A DNA stretch of 64,000 bases from Staphylotrichum longicolle (GCA_019096155.1 JAHCVI010000002.1:4526001-4590000), one strand, 5' to 3'; shown: positions 34,516 to 46,554, counted from the stretch's first letter. Notes: generated by a model from the sequence alone, not told the origin. Numbers and translations: made by a program.

Positions 34516-37321
34516 GGTGAAGATGTATAAATGTGCCTTCTGGGAACAAAACTGGGTAATAAACTCAAGGAATGTATACCGTCGTAAAAGCGCGGTGAGG
34601 GGTTAAAAAGACCGTCAAGGCCGAACGAAGGTGGGTTTTCAAAAGCGCACGAGAAAGAAAAAGAATGGCAGGCCGAGTTCCCAAAGCTCCTTGAAAGAGA
34701 AAGAATGAAGAGGACTGGCTCGACAGAGGGGACTAAGCAGATGTTGATATATAAATACAAGCGTTGTCCACCCGCCTGCACGGGTGCCAGGGGTTGCAGT
34801 CCGCCAAGTCTTCGAAGGATCGGTCCAGGGGCAATGTGCGGAGCTAAAGTAGGCGCTGACCTCAATCCCATCCTGGTCTTCAGCAGTATCAGGTTATGCA
34901 GCAATGGGGAGGACGAGATGACAGGCTTTTCCCCGCCCCTCTGCGTGTCCTTTCAAGTAGGAAACGGGACTTCCCTTCCAGATTTACCCGCTTGTCCTTC
35001 GTTTGTCTATTATGTACAGCAGTGTGGGTGGTGCAAGAGTTTGCCCCCTATCCTCTGGGACCTAGGATCTTGCGTGTCGTCGACTTACTTGTCATGCGGC
35101 AAGCTGGGCGAGCTTTTCTTTGGCCACTGCGGCTCAACTTTCCCGATTGGCATATGCCGATGCGGCTTGCAACACCACACGTGGGACTGGGTGAGTAGTG
35201 GAGAACCCTTGAGTGGGACTATGTAACCTCAGCGGCGGCTGCAGATCCTTTCGGGAGCATGGCGCGCAATCTCGTCGTCATTGTTTCTAGAATCCTTACA
35301 GTTAAGCCAGCTCGGCCAGCGAGCCGAGACCGCCGAGGTGTGGATAGTCGAGATGGGCCGCCACGTCCTCCTTCGACCCCTGATAATATCCGAACGCTCT
35401 AAGCGAGACCCACCCGCAACCCACGCTCCCCGTCCGCGCAATAGCGACTCCAATCGGGCGTGCTCGGGAAGAAGCGACCTGCCGAAGCGAGTGGTCAACA
35501 AGCGCCGGCGACGAGGTTGAGCTCAGCCGCCTGTGTCAGGTGAGTGACCGGCCTGCCTTGTTCTGCTTGCTAGCCTAGTGCAAAAGGGTCTCCTAGCTTG
35601 TCACCTCTTGCATTGAGATAAGGCGGTGGTTAATTCGAAGCGGCCGACCCTAGTCCATGCTAGCCTGACGCGCAACGCGCCCCTTCTGCCCCGTATAGGG
35701 CAAATGCTTTCATGCCAACGCCGTCTTGCTCCATCGGGAGTCATTTCTATTCCCTTGTCCATCGCCCACGGCCCATTTTGGCACAGCTGGCGAGGGACAT
35801 TGCACAGACCTATGCCCTCGCCTTTTTATCTCGGGTTTCTCACTTAGATGTCCCATTTCTCTCCTTCCATAGTAGGTCATTCTGCAGGCAGCTAATATAT
35901 GCCACTTTGTCCCCCTCCTCGCCGATCGGGGTATTAATGTCAGGATCAGTCAGGAAGAGCAGCTCTAGAGCAGCGAGGAGATCAGGACGCTCTAAACACT
36001 TAGACCATTCGTAGTATAGTTGTATAAACAAAGCGGAACCCAGGAAAAACGTTATAGCAAGAACCAGCGTAGGCAAGGTCAGAGCGAGGTTAGAGCAAGG
36101 TCAAAGTAAGGTTAAAGTAGCTTCTAAGCGGTATAGCTATATACAAGGAATAGGGCTAAGGAAACGTTATAAGATACGCAAAAAATGGTGAGCGCCATGG
36201 TCATGTCAATCAGGGCTGGCGCTGAGAACCGAACTATCACCGGGCATTGCGAGATTGCAGGTTACGGGAGCTAAGCCGAGGAGATTTAGGGACTTCGCCA
36301 ATTCTGTCCACGAGGTCGGGGAAGCCAGCAGCAGGGTTAAGGTTGGCAGGACTCAGGCAGACCACCTGCTCCTTTGCATCCTGCAAGTTCGTGGACTTTC
36401 GTGTTTTGGAAGGCACCTCTTGGTCGAGAGAGTACCTATATGGCTGAAATGAGGTCTGGGAGGGATTACGTCCACGAATTCCCAGGGCATGCTTCACACG
36501 ACATTGGAGCAGGAGGGGTATTTTATGAGCTCAAAGGAGATGCATCATGACGTGAAGTCGGATAGAGCTGTTCGTGTACATGTTAACCACTCGAATTGAG
36601 GGTTTGGCGGCTCGCTCTGCGCCTCAGACCAAGACCCGATCCGTATTCGTTCCTTGAGTACGTATACTCAGTGCCCCAAAATAGGAGACTGCTCGTATGC
36701 TCTCAAATCGTGGCTTGGTCCTGTGCCTTGGAGTTCTCCCAAATCTATCGATTCGATTCTTCAGTGATACTGCTCTGTAGTGGCGGGGGCTATTGGCCAC
36801 GCCGCAGTCGTTTTCGTCTTCACACACAGCCCTACTGCGGGCGTCACGAGCCTCGGAGCAAGCATTGCCGAGCGGACCAACCCAGGTCACACGCTTCGTA
36901 TAGGAAAATAGGGCTCACCGATGAGATAGAATTGCAATCATACTGTTGCCTGTAGTTCTTTGTACGACGAAGAGCTTGAGGGTCACCGTTGAATGACCTC
37001 GGCGGCTTGTCGAATTCGCAAGAAGCGCGGGAAACGAGATGGAGATTCTGGGGATGATGGCTGCAATTGCTGGGTAGGAGTGGTCATAGTCGTCATTTAC
37101 AGCAGATTTTAGAACGCTTGAGGCGGGCTGGAAGGGTTGAATTACATTTTGGCTATCGTGCATCTGCCTTGCTCTATCGCTGGACATGTGGCCGGATTCA
37201 CCCCGTGCACCACAAGGGCAGTATAAGCTTAACATTAGTGTTTGCATCTTCTAGAGTTCTTTTCTCTCCCTCTTTGCAACAGCGTCTCAGCCGAAAAGAA
37301 AGCCAGCAACACCTATTCGAA
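34516..37321. other. Long gene-free stretch with decayed repeats
   Basis: These 2.8 kb have no credible gene. The segment from about 35.5 to 36.2 kb is AT-richer and contains short tandem arrays (see the 11-bp repeat) with stop-rich frames, suggesting an old, mutated mobile-element remnant. The 5' part includes the LPMO promoter, with an AT-rich TATATAAATA at about 34747-34757. Confidence 0.5.
36077..36120 (+). repeat. Four tandem 11-bp units
   Basis: Four successive units fit the consensus GGTYARAGYRA, differing at C/T and A/G positions only. They lie in an AT-rich gene-free stretch, and the transition-type differences would fit mutation decay such as RIP. The array is short. Confidence 0.7.
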
Positions 37322-38530
37322 ATGATGTGCTTGTCAATCCTGCCGGCCGTTTTCCTCGGCCTCGTTACATATTCCCGCGCTCAGCGTCCGAGTAATGCCA
37401 TCACTTTTGACGGTTAGTCTATCCCAAATAGCTGGCACCTTACTCGTTACCACTAGTATGGTGGTAGCATGAGTGTTTTGTGCAAGATACTTACACCAAC
37501 AACAGCGCGGGATGGATTCAAAGCCATACACGTTTACCCTGGCCAAAGAATCCAGGACGCCATCAACGCCGCTGTTCCTGGGGATCAGATAGTGGTCGAG
37601 GCCGGCACCTACCACGAGCGGCTGTTGATCCAAAAAGACGGCATCTCCCTGATTGGCCACAATGCCGTCATCGAACCTCCCACCGACGGTGATAACAACA
37701 TTTGTACTGGCCTTGCTGGAGAAGATACGCAGGTCGGCATTTGTGTGGCAGGACGCGATATCGAGCTAGCGGCCTTCGTGTTGGAGCATCGCAAGGTTCA
37801 GTCTGTCAGAGACACAGTTGAGGGCGTGTCTATCATCGGGTTTGACGTTCGCAATTTCGTCGGCTGCAATGTCGCGGTTGTCGGGGCCACGAACACACGA
37901 GTCACCGAGAACAAGCTTAGCGAAGGCCCAGTCTACGGGTTTCTCACCGTGGGCTCGATCAACACACGCTTCGCCGACAACAAGGTTGCCTCAACCAACG
38001 AGATGGGTTTCATCGGAGCTTGCATGGACAACTTCCACGGCGTCGACATGTTGAACAACCACGTCTCTGGCTACCAGTACGGCATTTGCGTACAGACATC
38101 CGGCGCAAATGTGCGAGGCAACGATGCGCGCAACAACTGTAACAGTATCTTCGTCGATCCGGATGTCCACGGCGCCGTAATAAGCGGCAACTTCATCGGC
38201 CCTCCAAATCCAAAGTGCACAGGTCCCGGGTCGGTTGGCGTACATGGGATTTCTCTCGTTAGCGCGATCGATTCAAGGGTGGAGGGAAACACCGTCGAGG
38301 GGCAGAGGAACGCTGGCCAAGGTGTGGGCATCTCTATCATCGACGAAAAATGCATCGAACCTGCTCTCTCCTGTGTTACACTCGGCAATCAAGCGCCCCC
38401 GGCTTCGGGCAACGTCGTTGTCAGGAATATCTTACGCGACAACGATATCGACCTGCTCCTTGACACCGCAGGCGCGAACACGGTCAGCGACAACGGGCAA
38501 TCGGCGCCAAACCCAATCAAGCTCCCGTAG
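37322..38530 (+). CDS. Secreted right-handed parallel beta-helix protein (pectin-lyase fold)
   Basis: Exons 37322-37412 and 37506-38530 give 371 aa. The 93-nt intron has donor GTTAGT and acceptor ACAG. The first exon is a signal peptide (MMCLSILPAVFLGLVTYSRA). The mature part begins FKAIHVYPGQRIQDAINAAVPGDQIVVEAGTYHERLLI, the entry of NosD-like/pectate-lyase-3-like beta-helices. Repeated coils follow (GVSIIGFDVRNF, TRVTENKLSEG, TRFADNKVAST, MLNNHVSGYQYGI, NVRGNDARNNC, AVISGNFIG, SRVEGNTVEG, NVVVRNILRDND). Such proteins are often polysaccharide lyases or surface adhesins. No catalytic residues can be assigned by eye. Paired ATG codons open the frame; I used the first. Confidence 0.83.
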
Positions 38531-39875
38531 AAAGGATACGGATTCAATGTTTTCGGACGAGAAACAGGGTTCGCGACAGGTGCGCTAGGCTAGGTCTTGA
38601 ACGCCAGTTGGCCTGTTGATTCTAGACGAGTTGTGTTTGCATCATCATTAACTCGATCGAAGCTGGGTAATATACCTTGATCTCGAATACAACTGTGAAC
38701 GAGTTGGCGCGGTGATCAGAGAATGAGATTGGGGTGACGGGTGGTGGCGGGGTGAGGGGAGGGAGGGGAAAGCAAACTGCACAACACTCCTGGGTGTGTG
38801 TCTCAGTGACGGACCGCTCCCCCGCCACGTTAGGGGAAACTGGTAGATCATCATTGATCCCAAAGTTAAAAGGTGCAGTGGTTCTCTTGATGGTCTGCTT
38901 ATTTGCTTGCAAGCAACCTGGCTTCGGAAAGGGCGCGTAAGAGATTGAATTTACCGCTGGATTCGACAAAGAGCTCTGAGGAACCTTCTCAAAGCTCTGC
39001 GAAATATTCCTAGCCCTACCGCAAACACTCCTTGGGCATTACCCAGCCCAACCATGAACAGTTGGATCACGAATCCCCGTAGCGCTCAGCTTGCCGACGG
39101 TCCCTGAGCCTTCGACTGCAAAATAATACCTGTATCAGGAATCTTACCGAGATAGGAAACAGTGAGCGGTCTAGCTAGCCGAGGATGGTAAGAGCAGAAC
39201 GACAAATATACGACGAGAGCGGCTGTAGACTTGCTTCAGCTGCGGCAGGCAGCAACTGACGTGTCCATGTGGCTGATGTTTGGTGTTCGGGTTATTTCTG
39301 TAGAAAGTATTGACTTGGAGTATGAGTAAACTCCACGCAATTACAGCAACCTTTCCCCAACCTCCGGTAGCACCACCACCACAGATCACCACACTCCGCT
39401 CACCATAGCTCCTATCCTCATCCTCCTCCCATCCTTCCTGCTAGGCCCCCTCGCCCTGGCTACAAACCTCGCCCTGCCAACCAATCGGAGCACCAACCTC
39501 AATCCCCTCCCCTTCCGTCGCGGCGGAGAGAGGTCGGAAAAATGCGTGCTCCCCAGAGGCAGGCGGGTCCGGTGCCTGCACAAGCGCTGATAGCAACCCA
39601 AATTCGTATCGTCACAGAAATTTCTCCCCTTCAGATATTCCAGGAACCCGGCCTCATGTTGTAAATAGGTAGTTCTTGAACCCTGTCCCCGGGTTAGAGA
39701 TCGACGAGTCGTGGCAGAACTCAACCCAACAGTGTCGTACGTAAGAAAGTTTGGAGAGATGAGGTGGTTCTGATTTCTGGTTAAGATGAGTGTGGTGGGA
39801 AGAGAGAATTCATCCGTACTGTAGGCAGTTTCGCTTTCGGACCACCATCTGGTTCCTCGCCGTGGTGTTGCCCCC
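38531..39875. other. Intergenic, no gene seen
   Basis: Between the beta-helix gene and the 3' end of the F-box gene. A minus frame at 39386-39724 is Arg-rich and looks non-coding. Confidence 0.5.
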
Positions 39876-41228
39876 CTAGATGTGCAAGGGAGTCATGAGA
39901 ATCTCAACGCCTAGCTTCTCAAAAGCCGCTACAACCTCGGCGCATTTCTCTTCGTAGCCTGGCAGTCCGTTCCGCAACAACGAAACATGCACCGATTTCA
40001 GGCTCCGAAAACGGTCGGGAGCGGCAGACGCCAACCGCAGGAGTGGCTCAGTCGCGACTGAAAAGTACAGGCCAAACCAGAGGAGACTGAGAGTGCGAAT
40101 CGAGGCCGGAAGCAGGCTGACCAGGAGCATGGAAGACAGGCTAGTGATTGGTATCGCCCTCGAGCTCCCGCCGGGCAGCACACAGTCTAGAGTCAGTGTA
40201 AGGTGCTCGAGCTTGGACAGGCCAGCCAAGGACGGCATCATCAAGTCTGTCGGCGCGAGGTTCATCGGATCGTCGGGATCGAGAATCAATTCCAAGGACG
40301 TCAGGTTCGGGGCGGCGCCGACAAGGGCGTGCGCGATCTCGGTCCGGGTAACCCTCTCATGAGCGCCAGGCGGGGCACCATGATAGGTGAAGGACTGCAG
40401 GTTTGGGCACACGGCGAGGAGTTTGCGCAATGTTTCGGAGCAAATGGCGGCGTTCCTGAGGGCCAAGGCGACGAGGCTGGGCATGGCGGGGAGCGTCTGC
40501 AGACTGCTGGCGTTCTGCTCGACGGCGAAGAGTGCAACGCTGGTCAGGTTGGGAGCCGTGGTGGCAACTTGGGCGAGCAGATTTAGGCTTAGTCCCGCCC
40601 CTGGTGAGGATTTAGAAAGCTCGAAGCGTCTCAGGTTAGGCAGCGATGCCGGGGGGCTCCAGATGAGGATGTTGGGCGTGTTGAGGGTTCCGACTTTGGC
40701 CTTAACCTCCTGCACTTCGGGACACAGAGAGACCAGCATGTCAAGAGTCTCGGAAGAGTCGGACCAGGTCATGCGGTCCCGCCAGGGCAAGCTGATGTCG
40801 GTGATGGCATGCCTCTCTTCCTCTGTGGCGCGGGCCAGGGCCGAATCTGCGAAGTGGCTCTGCACCTCGGTCGGAAAGGGCGCAAGCACGGTGTTCTCAG
40901 CAATCGGGCGGTGCCTGAGCTTGTCGTTGTCGAGCAGGCTCCGGACATGCAGACCGAGGTCGGGCCGGGCAAGGAGGGTCCGGGCAAGCAGCCACCACCG
41001 GGAGGTCATCGGGTGGTGATAGAGGTGCGGCGTCGCGACGGCGTTGACCAGCTTGCAGGTCCGAGTCAGCTGAAGCAATGCGTCGGCCTTGTCATACTTG
41101 GACCCGAAAGTGTTGCTACCCCAGTCTTTAACGTTGGCGAAGCCAACCGGGGTGGCACAAAACGGGCAGAGCCACTCGAAAATCTCGTCGACGAGTTCGA
41201 CGGGGAGCCGGTCGAAGGGAGACGCCAT
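39876..41228 (-). CDS. F-box protein with leucine-rich-repeat-like C-terminal region
   Basis: Single exon, 450 aa. The N-terminal F-box is FDRLPVELVDEIFEWLCPF, then a gap, then LLQLTRTCKLVNAVATPHLYHHP. F-box proteins recruit substrates to SCF ubiquitin ligases through Skp1. The rest has irregular Leu-rich repeats of the form APNLTSVALF, MPSLVALALR, CPNLQSFTYHG, APNLTSLELIL and LSKLEHLTLTL, as in many fungal F-box genes. The substrate is unknown. A good start context is present (GACGCCATGG on the plus strand, reading back). Fungal F-box genes evolve fast, so a strain-specific role is possible. Confidence 0.85.
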   Translation of the reverse strand: MASPFDRLPVELVDEIFEWLCPFCATPVGFANVKDWGSNTFGSKYDKADALLQLTRTCKLVNAVATPHLYHHPMTSRWWLLARTLLARPDLGLHVRSLLDNDKLRHRPIAENTVLAPFPTEVQSHFADSALARATEEERHAITDISLPWRDRMTWSDSSETLDMLVSLCPEVQEVKAKVGTLNTPNILIWSPPASLPNLRRFELSKSSPGAGLSLNLLAQVATTAPNLTSVALFAVEQNASSLQTLPAMPSLVALALRNAAICSETLRKLLAVCPNLQSFTYHGAPPGAHERVTRTEIAHALVGAAPNLTSLELILDPDDPMNLAPTDLMMPSLAGLSKLEHLTLTLDCVLPGGSSRAIPITSLSSMLLVSLLPASIRTLSLLWFGLYFSVATEPLLRLASAAPDRFRSLKSVHVSLLRNGLPGYEEKCAEVVAAFEKLGVEILMTPLHI

Positions 41229-41758
41229 GGTGCGACCGCTGCGATGCGGCCCTCAATGGATTTTTTTTCTCCTTTCACGGTTGTCGTGAAAACGGTGATG
41301 AGATGGCTCCGTGGAAAATGGCGGATTGTTTGGAGAGTGGGTTTGTTGTTTTGAGATGGACCTGGAAGGGAGGTTAGCGGACGGTTGGTTGTCTGAGCGT
41401 GGCAAGGGTCAGTTTGTGCTAGTAGCAAAGCTGAGCTTTAGGCAGCAACGCGCCAATTTCCGGTGCTAAGAAGGATAAGGTAAGGTATACTCTTGTACTC
41501 ACCAGACAAACCCAACATGGCGGTGCTTGCTATCAATATCGCAATTAAGGGCTTGTCTTCTTTTGCGGCACGCTTAATCTGGAAGTGTCCAGCAAGGGCG
41601 TTTGAAGCGTATCACAAGGCCGTATGCTTTGGACGTAGATACAGAGTGACAGCCCTGAGCTTTATCTCCCTCTGAGCCCCCTTCCAAGTCTTTTTCTTTC
41701 CTGCTTTCTCCCGCATAGCTCTCATGCCTTGTAGAGCGTACATCCACAAAAACCGCAA
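41229..41758. other. Intergenic, no gene seen
   Basis: 5' flank of the F-box gene and 3' flank of the next minus-strand gene. Confidence 0.55.
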
Positions 41759-42830
41759 TTACAGCCTGATTCTCATCCTGTCAGAAGAATCACCGATCTC
41801 AGGTCCGTCCATGACCATTCGCAGGACCCGCTCGTTCATCTCGCTGGGCGTCAGCTTCTTCCCCTGTCGTTTTGGGCGGCGTTTGCGCGATTGCCTCCAG
41901 TCGGCCTCATCCAGCACGTCCACACTCAGTCCGGTGCAAATATCCACCATCAGGCTGGTGTCGGGCGCTAAGGGTCGCGCGCCGGGCCGGCCGAGGTCCT
42001 CGCCTATAGCCTGAAGGATCTCGTCACGCCTGGCCATCAGGTCTACCAAATAATGTCAGCTACTAAACTCTTATTTAGTGGTGATTTGGGAGAAGTTCAT
42101 GAGCAGCCCGGGAGCAACCGCGCTGCCTCGGGAGCTAACTGGCACCTGAGGACTCCCAAAACAACCAAAAATGGGGGAAAGAAGCATGAAAATGTCCCGT
42201 ACACGGATGCACGGACGAAATAAAGTCGTGAATGGTAACAAAGTCGCCCCTGCTAGTCGTTGGCCTGATTACTACATCCCTTGTTCCTTCACCTAGGTAA
42301 CGCAGTGGCCGCTTCTCCCCGCAGCACATCAGCAGATGCTCATCGTCGTCGTCGCCCCGGAGCTGCGCGCTCCCGTCCCTGCCCGGCGGGAGTGGGCCGT
42401 AGAGAACAGAGGCAGGGTTGTATGTGTGTTTCGCGTCTGGCTCGGTGTGCCCCTCGTGCGTCTCCATCCAATGGTAGTCCCAGTCGTTAAGGGGCTCGAC
42501 ATACAGCCGGAGCGACGAGACCTTGGGCTCGGTGAGCGGCGATTGCGCAAAGGGATGCCAGGTTGGATTCTCCCCCCTGGTAGCATCATCAGCATCAACA
42601 TCATCATGATTTCCGCTGGTAGGTCCCAGGTAGTAGGGTTCGGGGGCCTCGTCCGTATCGAACCAGTAGTCGCGCGCGACTGTGATTGCCGTTTCGAGCG
42701 GGCCGTTCAGGGTCCAGCGGATACGGCGGGTTTCGGGATTGGCGCGGACCTCTGCCGGGTCCGCGGAGCCGCGGAGCTCTTCGAGCGAGGGCACATCAGT
42801 CACGGCGGTGTCTGGGTTATTGGTTATCAT
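41759..42830 (-). CDS. Unrecognised two-exon gene
   Basis: Exon 1 (42293-42830) starts ATG in context GCCATGA. A 250-nt intron (42043-42292; donor GTGAAG, acceptor GGTAG) leads to exon 2 (41759-42042). The product is 273 aa and the junction reads RPLRY-LD-LMARRDEILQ. I do not recognise a domain. Visible features are an acidic middle (DDVDADDATRGEN), a Trp-rich stretch (NDWDYHWMETHEGHTEP), a short CCGEKRPLRYL motif, and a basic patch near the end (WRQSRKRRPKRQGKKLTPSEMNERVLRMV) that could be a nuclear localisation signal. Without splicing, exon 1 would read on to a stop at 42135. The weak donor keeps the model tentative. Confidence 0.5.
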
Positions 42831-43103
42831 GGCTCGTTGTCGTACTTGCCAAGAAGAAGATGGGCAGTGGTGCTCTATTGCTTTGAGGTGCTGCGTGACG
42901 CAGGAGGAAAAGGCAGTACGGAGTAGTGGAGGCTGCATGGCGAAAAGGGTGGGAGGAGGATCCACAAATGTTGCGGGGGGACCGCACATTCCGCCTCTAA
43001 TTTAGTCTTTTTCAGTTCAACGCTAAAGTCTTCTTTTAGTCAAGACAACTCTATTGAAGGCGATGCGCTTCTATTTTCGGTAAGCTTCGTAATACCTCAT
43101 GCC

Positions 43104-43406
43104 CTAGCAAGATCTCGATTTTATAGTTGTAGTCTTAGTAATGAGTAAGGTAGGCCCCTTCTCGCTAGACACCCCAAGAGTCTTTCGCTGCGGGAGCTGC
43201 CCGTCCCGCTCTTCCTGGTGTCTGAACCGGTATTGCCGGCCGTGCTGCAGACCAGCACGACGCCCTTGCTGTGCGCCATGTCGGTGGCGCTCTGCCGCCC
43301 GTCGCTCTTGTCGTTGAGCGCGAAGCTCATCGAGATGATTTCGACGTTTTTTTTTCGATGGCGCGGTGGAGCGCCTGGGCACAAGGTGTGCTGGTGTCAG
43401 TGTCAT
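43104..43406 (-). pseudogene. Relic of a subtilase (peptidase S8) domain
   Basis: One minus frame reads KKNVEIISMSFALND, then MAHSKGVVLVCSTAGNTGS. This matches the region of subtilisin-like proteases between the catalytic His and the Asn, as found in fungal subtilase domains linked to STAND-type proteins. The catalytic triad residues are not all present, the frame is bounded by stops, and no continuing exon is found on either side. It is a fragment of a larger lost gene. Confidence 0.55.
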
Positions 43407-43852
43407 ACCTTGTCTATTTGGCTCTCAGGAACATACAGACAAACTCGAGAACTCGCTGTTCTGGCCGCCGAATTTGGCTGGCGCGTGCCGCCGTCTTTAG
43501 TGGCCTCGACAGTGCGGGGTCATGGTCTCTCACATGTACCCTGTACTTTCCCAACAGCCAACACCCAGCCTTGGCGGCCCCCCAGTTCATTGGCCCTGGC
43601 CCAGGCTTCATTTTCCGCAATCCTGAATCCGGGCGCTTGTTGGTCGCACGACAGCCACTTCTGGCGCCTACAGTCAGCAGTCAAAATGGCACGCTCACAC
43701 GCTCCTATCGCCAGTCTTCCACTCGTTTTACCACTTGTGTCTCTCTCTAATGATCCCCAGAGTCCAACGTTCCCTATCTTGGTAGTGTTGCTCCCTCGTC
43801 TACGCCCACGGGCCACTCCTCTCTTTTCACCCGTCCTCCGATCCGCAGGGCA

Positions 43853-46395
43853 ATGGCTGCCACGGACCGTCCGGTAGCTGGTGGCTACCTGGGCCGTCAT
43901 TCAGAATTCGTCCGGTCGTTTGTCGGCAAGCGAGCCCAGAGACGCAGCGACCAAGGGTTCTCTCGGCTGACGAGCGTGCCGCGCACCGTAAGGAACTGAG
44001 CAAGATCCAGCACCTTCAGCCTGCATTGGCTGAGGAAACGAAGATTAACATCTCTTGTGCACTACGGAGGTGGAAAGAGCAAGTATACAGTATATCAAAC
44101 CGTCCATTGTCGGACACTACTAACAGGGAACAAAAGGTACTGCGAATTCAACAAGTTGCGGAAATCATGGAGGGACGTCATCGGGACGGAAGTCGATCGC
44201 CCTATGATGATGGATCACCTCGATTGGATGTGCAACACACTCAACATCAAATCGGAAGGCACTTCTTGGCAATACTGGCGCCAATTCAAACAGCTGTACG
44301 ACATTGTGAATGGCCGTCGGGTGGACACAAACGACAATAGGGAGGTTAAAAAGGTACCACCCCCTGCATCTCCTGGGCGCTTCCACGTGGCTAATTGCTC
44401 TGTAGTACCACGACACCATCCTCGTTCCTTTCTACGAGCTTCAACCGCCGAATGCCGACGGCAAAGAGGTCGTTGGGCTCCGCGCCGCGCAGATTCTCTT
44501 GATTTTTAACATCGCCCGCGATACACGAGCCTTGCCTCACGAGCGGCGGCGCGCGCAGATACCAACACTATACCTCTTCCTTGGCTACACTGGGGGGCGC
44601 TCTGGCGAGTTTGTGTACAATGAGAGAAAGCGGCCTCTAGAAGCGGCGCAGGTATTTGGGCCAGAAGCTCTTCGGCATCTCCGTCAGCCCGACGACGACG
44701 AAGAGGATGAGGATTGTGAGCAAGAATCCCACCTGATCACGCAAATGGCCGCAGCATCGAACCGGACGCGCGGACGTCCCAAAGCACTTTGCTACGAAGA
44801 TATCCTCTTGACGGTTGTCCGAGACCCCGAGACCAACAAAGACGTCCACGTCTTGGTCATGAAGTTAATCCACCATAAGGGTGAGGATCGCAAGCCAAGG
44901 CCGTGAGTGGTTCCCGCCTATTCCTGTCTTCATACTTCTCTAACATATTTGGAAGAACCATCTACTTCTTGCTAGCCAGTGACGTGTTGCTGTTCTGTCC
45001 CATCACCCATATGGTCGGCCTTGCGCTCGATGACAATGCCTTCGCGTCACCGCACTTGACGAGCGCAGAACGTGTGCTTACGGTCAAGAACCAGGCCCCA
45101 GCTCAGTGTACTCCACTTCGATGGAAGGACGAGTGGCTAAAGAAACCTGTTTTCCGTCGGGTCGATGGCTCGGGGGCATCTCCAGACGAGGCTCTCCCCT
45201 ATCACATTTTCAACGAAGACATCAAGCATCAGTCGCTGGATGCCGGTATGCAACGTGCGCTTACGGCGCGGGCCTGGAGGAGGTGGAGAGCCAATGACCT
45301 GAACGGTACGTCTGGTTCCTTTGCTGCTGAGCAAGTATACTAAGTGAGGTTCTAGGCTCGGCGCCGGATGCAGTCCGTGATCAGGTGATGCGCCATGACC
45401 CACGATGGACAACCTTCTTCGGCGCCTACCTCAACATGGCGGTAGAGTGGGACCTTGTGAATTCCGCTCTTCAAAAGGAGCTCCAGAATAAACTCATCTT
45501 GGAGCTTACACAAGTGGGCATCTGGCATGACCCCCGCGCCACGAGAGACATGGTTCCCGACGAGGTTTGGGAAGAAATGACGCCTGACCCTGAGATTGAG
45601 GCCCTACGAAGGAAGAGGGAGCAGCTTAAAGGTGGTGCGTACCGGATTGCTGGAAAGGAGTGCGAGGAGGAAGTACGGAGCCTCACAAACCAGATCAACC
45701 TCCTGGAGGCGAAGCAAAGAAAGGACGTTCGGCAAGAATACCGCGAGTACTACTTTAAAAATCGTCCAACTTGGGATATCGACAGACAGTTCGGTGGCGA
45801 GGCAGGAGAGGTGCAAGAAGATTATGCCGAGCCGGTCGTCGAACTACGTATACCGGAGCGGGCCAAGCTAGCCCAACTTCTTTGTGGCCAACCTCTAGGT
45901 CTGAGCGACGAAGAGATCTGCAAGCGGCGCATTCGAGCTGCTGACCTCTGGTCTGCGCTGTGCAAGAGGCAGGAGAAACCCAAACGAAGCCGCCTTCACC
46001 TCCGCCGGCAACCACAGGCCGTCCCATTTAAGGAAGAGTCTCCCAAACCCGACCCTTTCCCTCTGCTCATGAGCAAAACACAATGTCCTGAATGCATCGG
46101 CAACCAGTGTCTCACCATTGAGGAAAGGATGTTTGCTTACTGCCGACCGGCGGTAATGAACGATCACTTCGAGGACAGGCATCTCGAATCACTGGAACGA
46201 ACAGCGCAGGGGGGCGGGAACATCATTTGCAAGCATCCTAAATGCACAAACCTACCACCCTTGACGCATCTAGATCATTTTAGACACCATGTAGAAACAG
46301 TCCATAGAGTCACACTGCGATCAGGGCAAGCCGCTGTGGCTAGGCGAGAACAAAAGAAGGCCAGGCGGAAGCGAAAGAATGCTAGGGGATCGTGA
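43853..46395 (+). CDS. DUF3435-type tyrosine recombinase with C-terminal C2H2 fingers (Starship-captain-related)
   Basis: DUF3435 proteins are fungal tyrosine recombinases; some are the captains that move giant Starship elements. Firm introns: 44070-44136, 44354-44405, 44903-44955 and 45306-45355. A weaker first intron (43874-43947) makes a 748-aa frame from ATG 43853; without it the N-terminal 50 codons shift frame. Motifs: LGYTGGRSGEF with box-I Arg about 185, then RPKALCYEDILLTVVRDPE, KLIHHKGEDRKPRPTIYF, FCPITHMVGLALDDNAF, the RAWRRWR block, QVMRHDPR with His about 415, and FFGAYLN with Tyr about 426. So the Arg, His and Tyr expected for catalysis are present; the usual FRRG is altered. 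The C terminus has an acidic/coiled region, CPEC...HFEDRH and CKHPKC...HFRHHVETVH fingers, and a basic end (KKARRKRKN). Transcription is rightwards, into the accessory zone. Confidence 0.8.
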
Positions 46396-46554
46396 GCTCG
46401 GGGCCGAATATCCCCGGATAATGAAGGTTCGTCCGAGGGCTATCAGTCAGCTGGGGAACGAACCGCCAGCGTCAACATCCTGTAACCTTAAGAATGTGGT
46501 ATCAATGAGAATCTGATCTTTTGCGAGCATCCTGGTGTCGGTGGGAGGCTGGGG

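Noticed and set aside
39386..39724. 112-codon minus frame rich in Arg
   Set aside because: No domain and low-complexity basic composition; nothing supports it as a gene.
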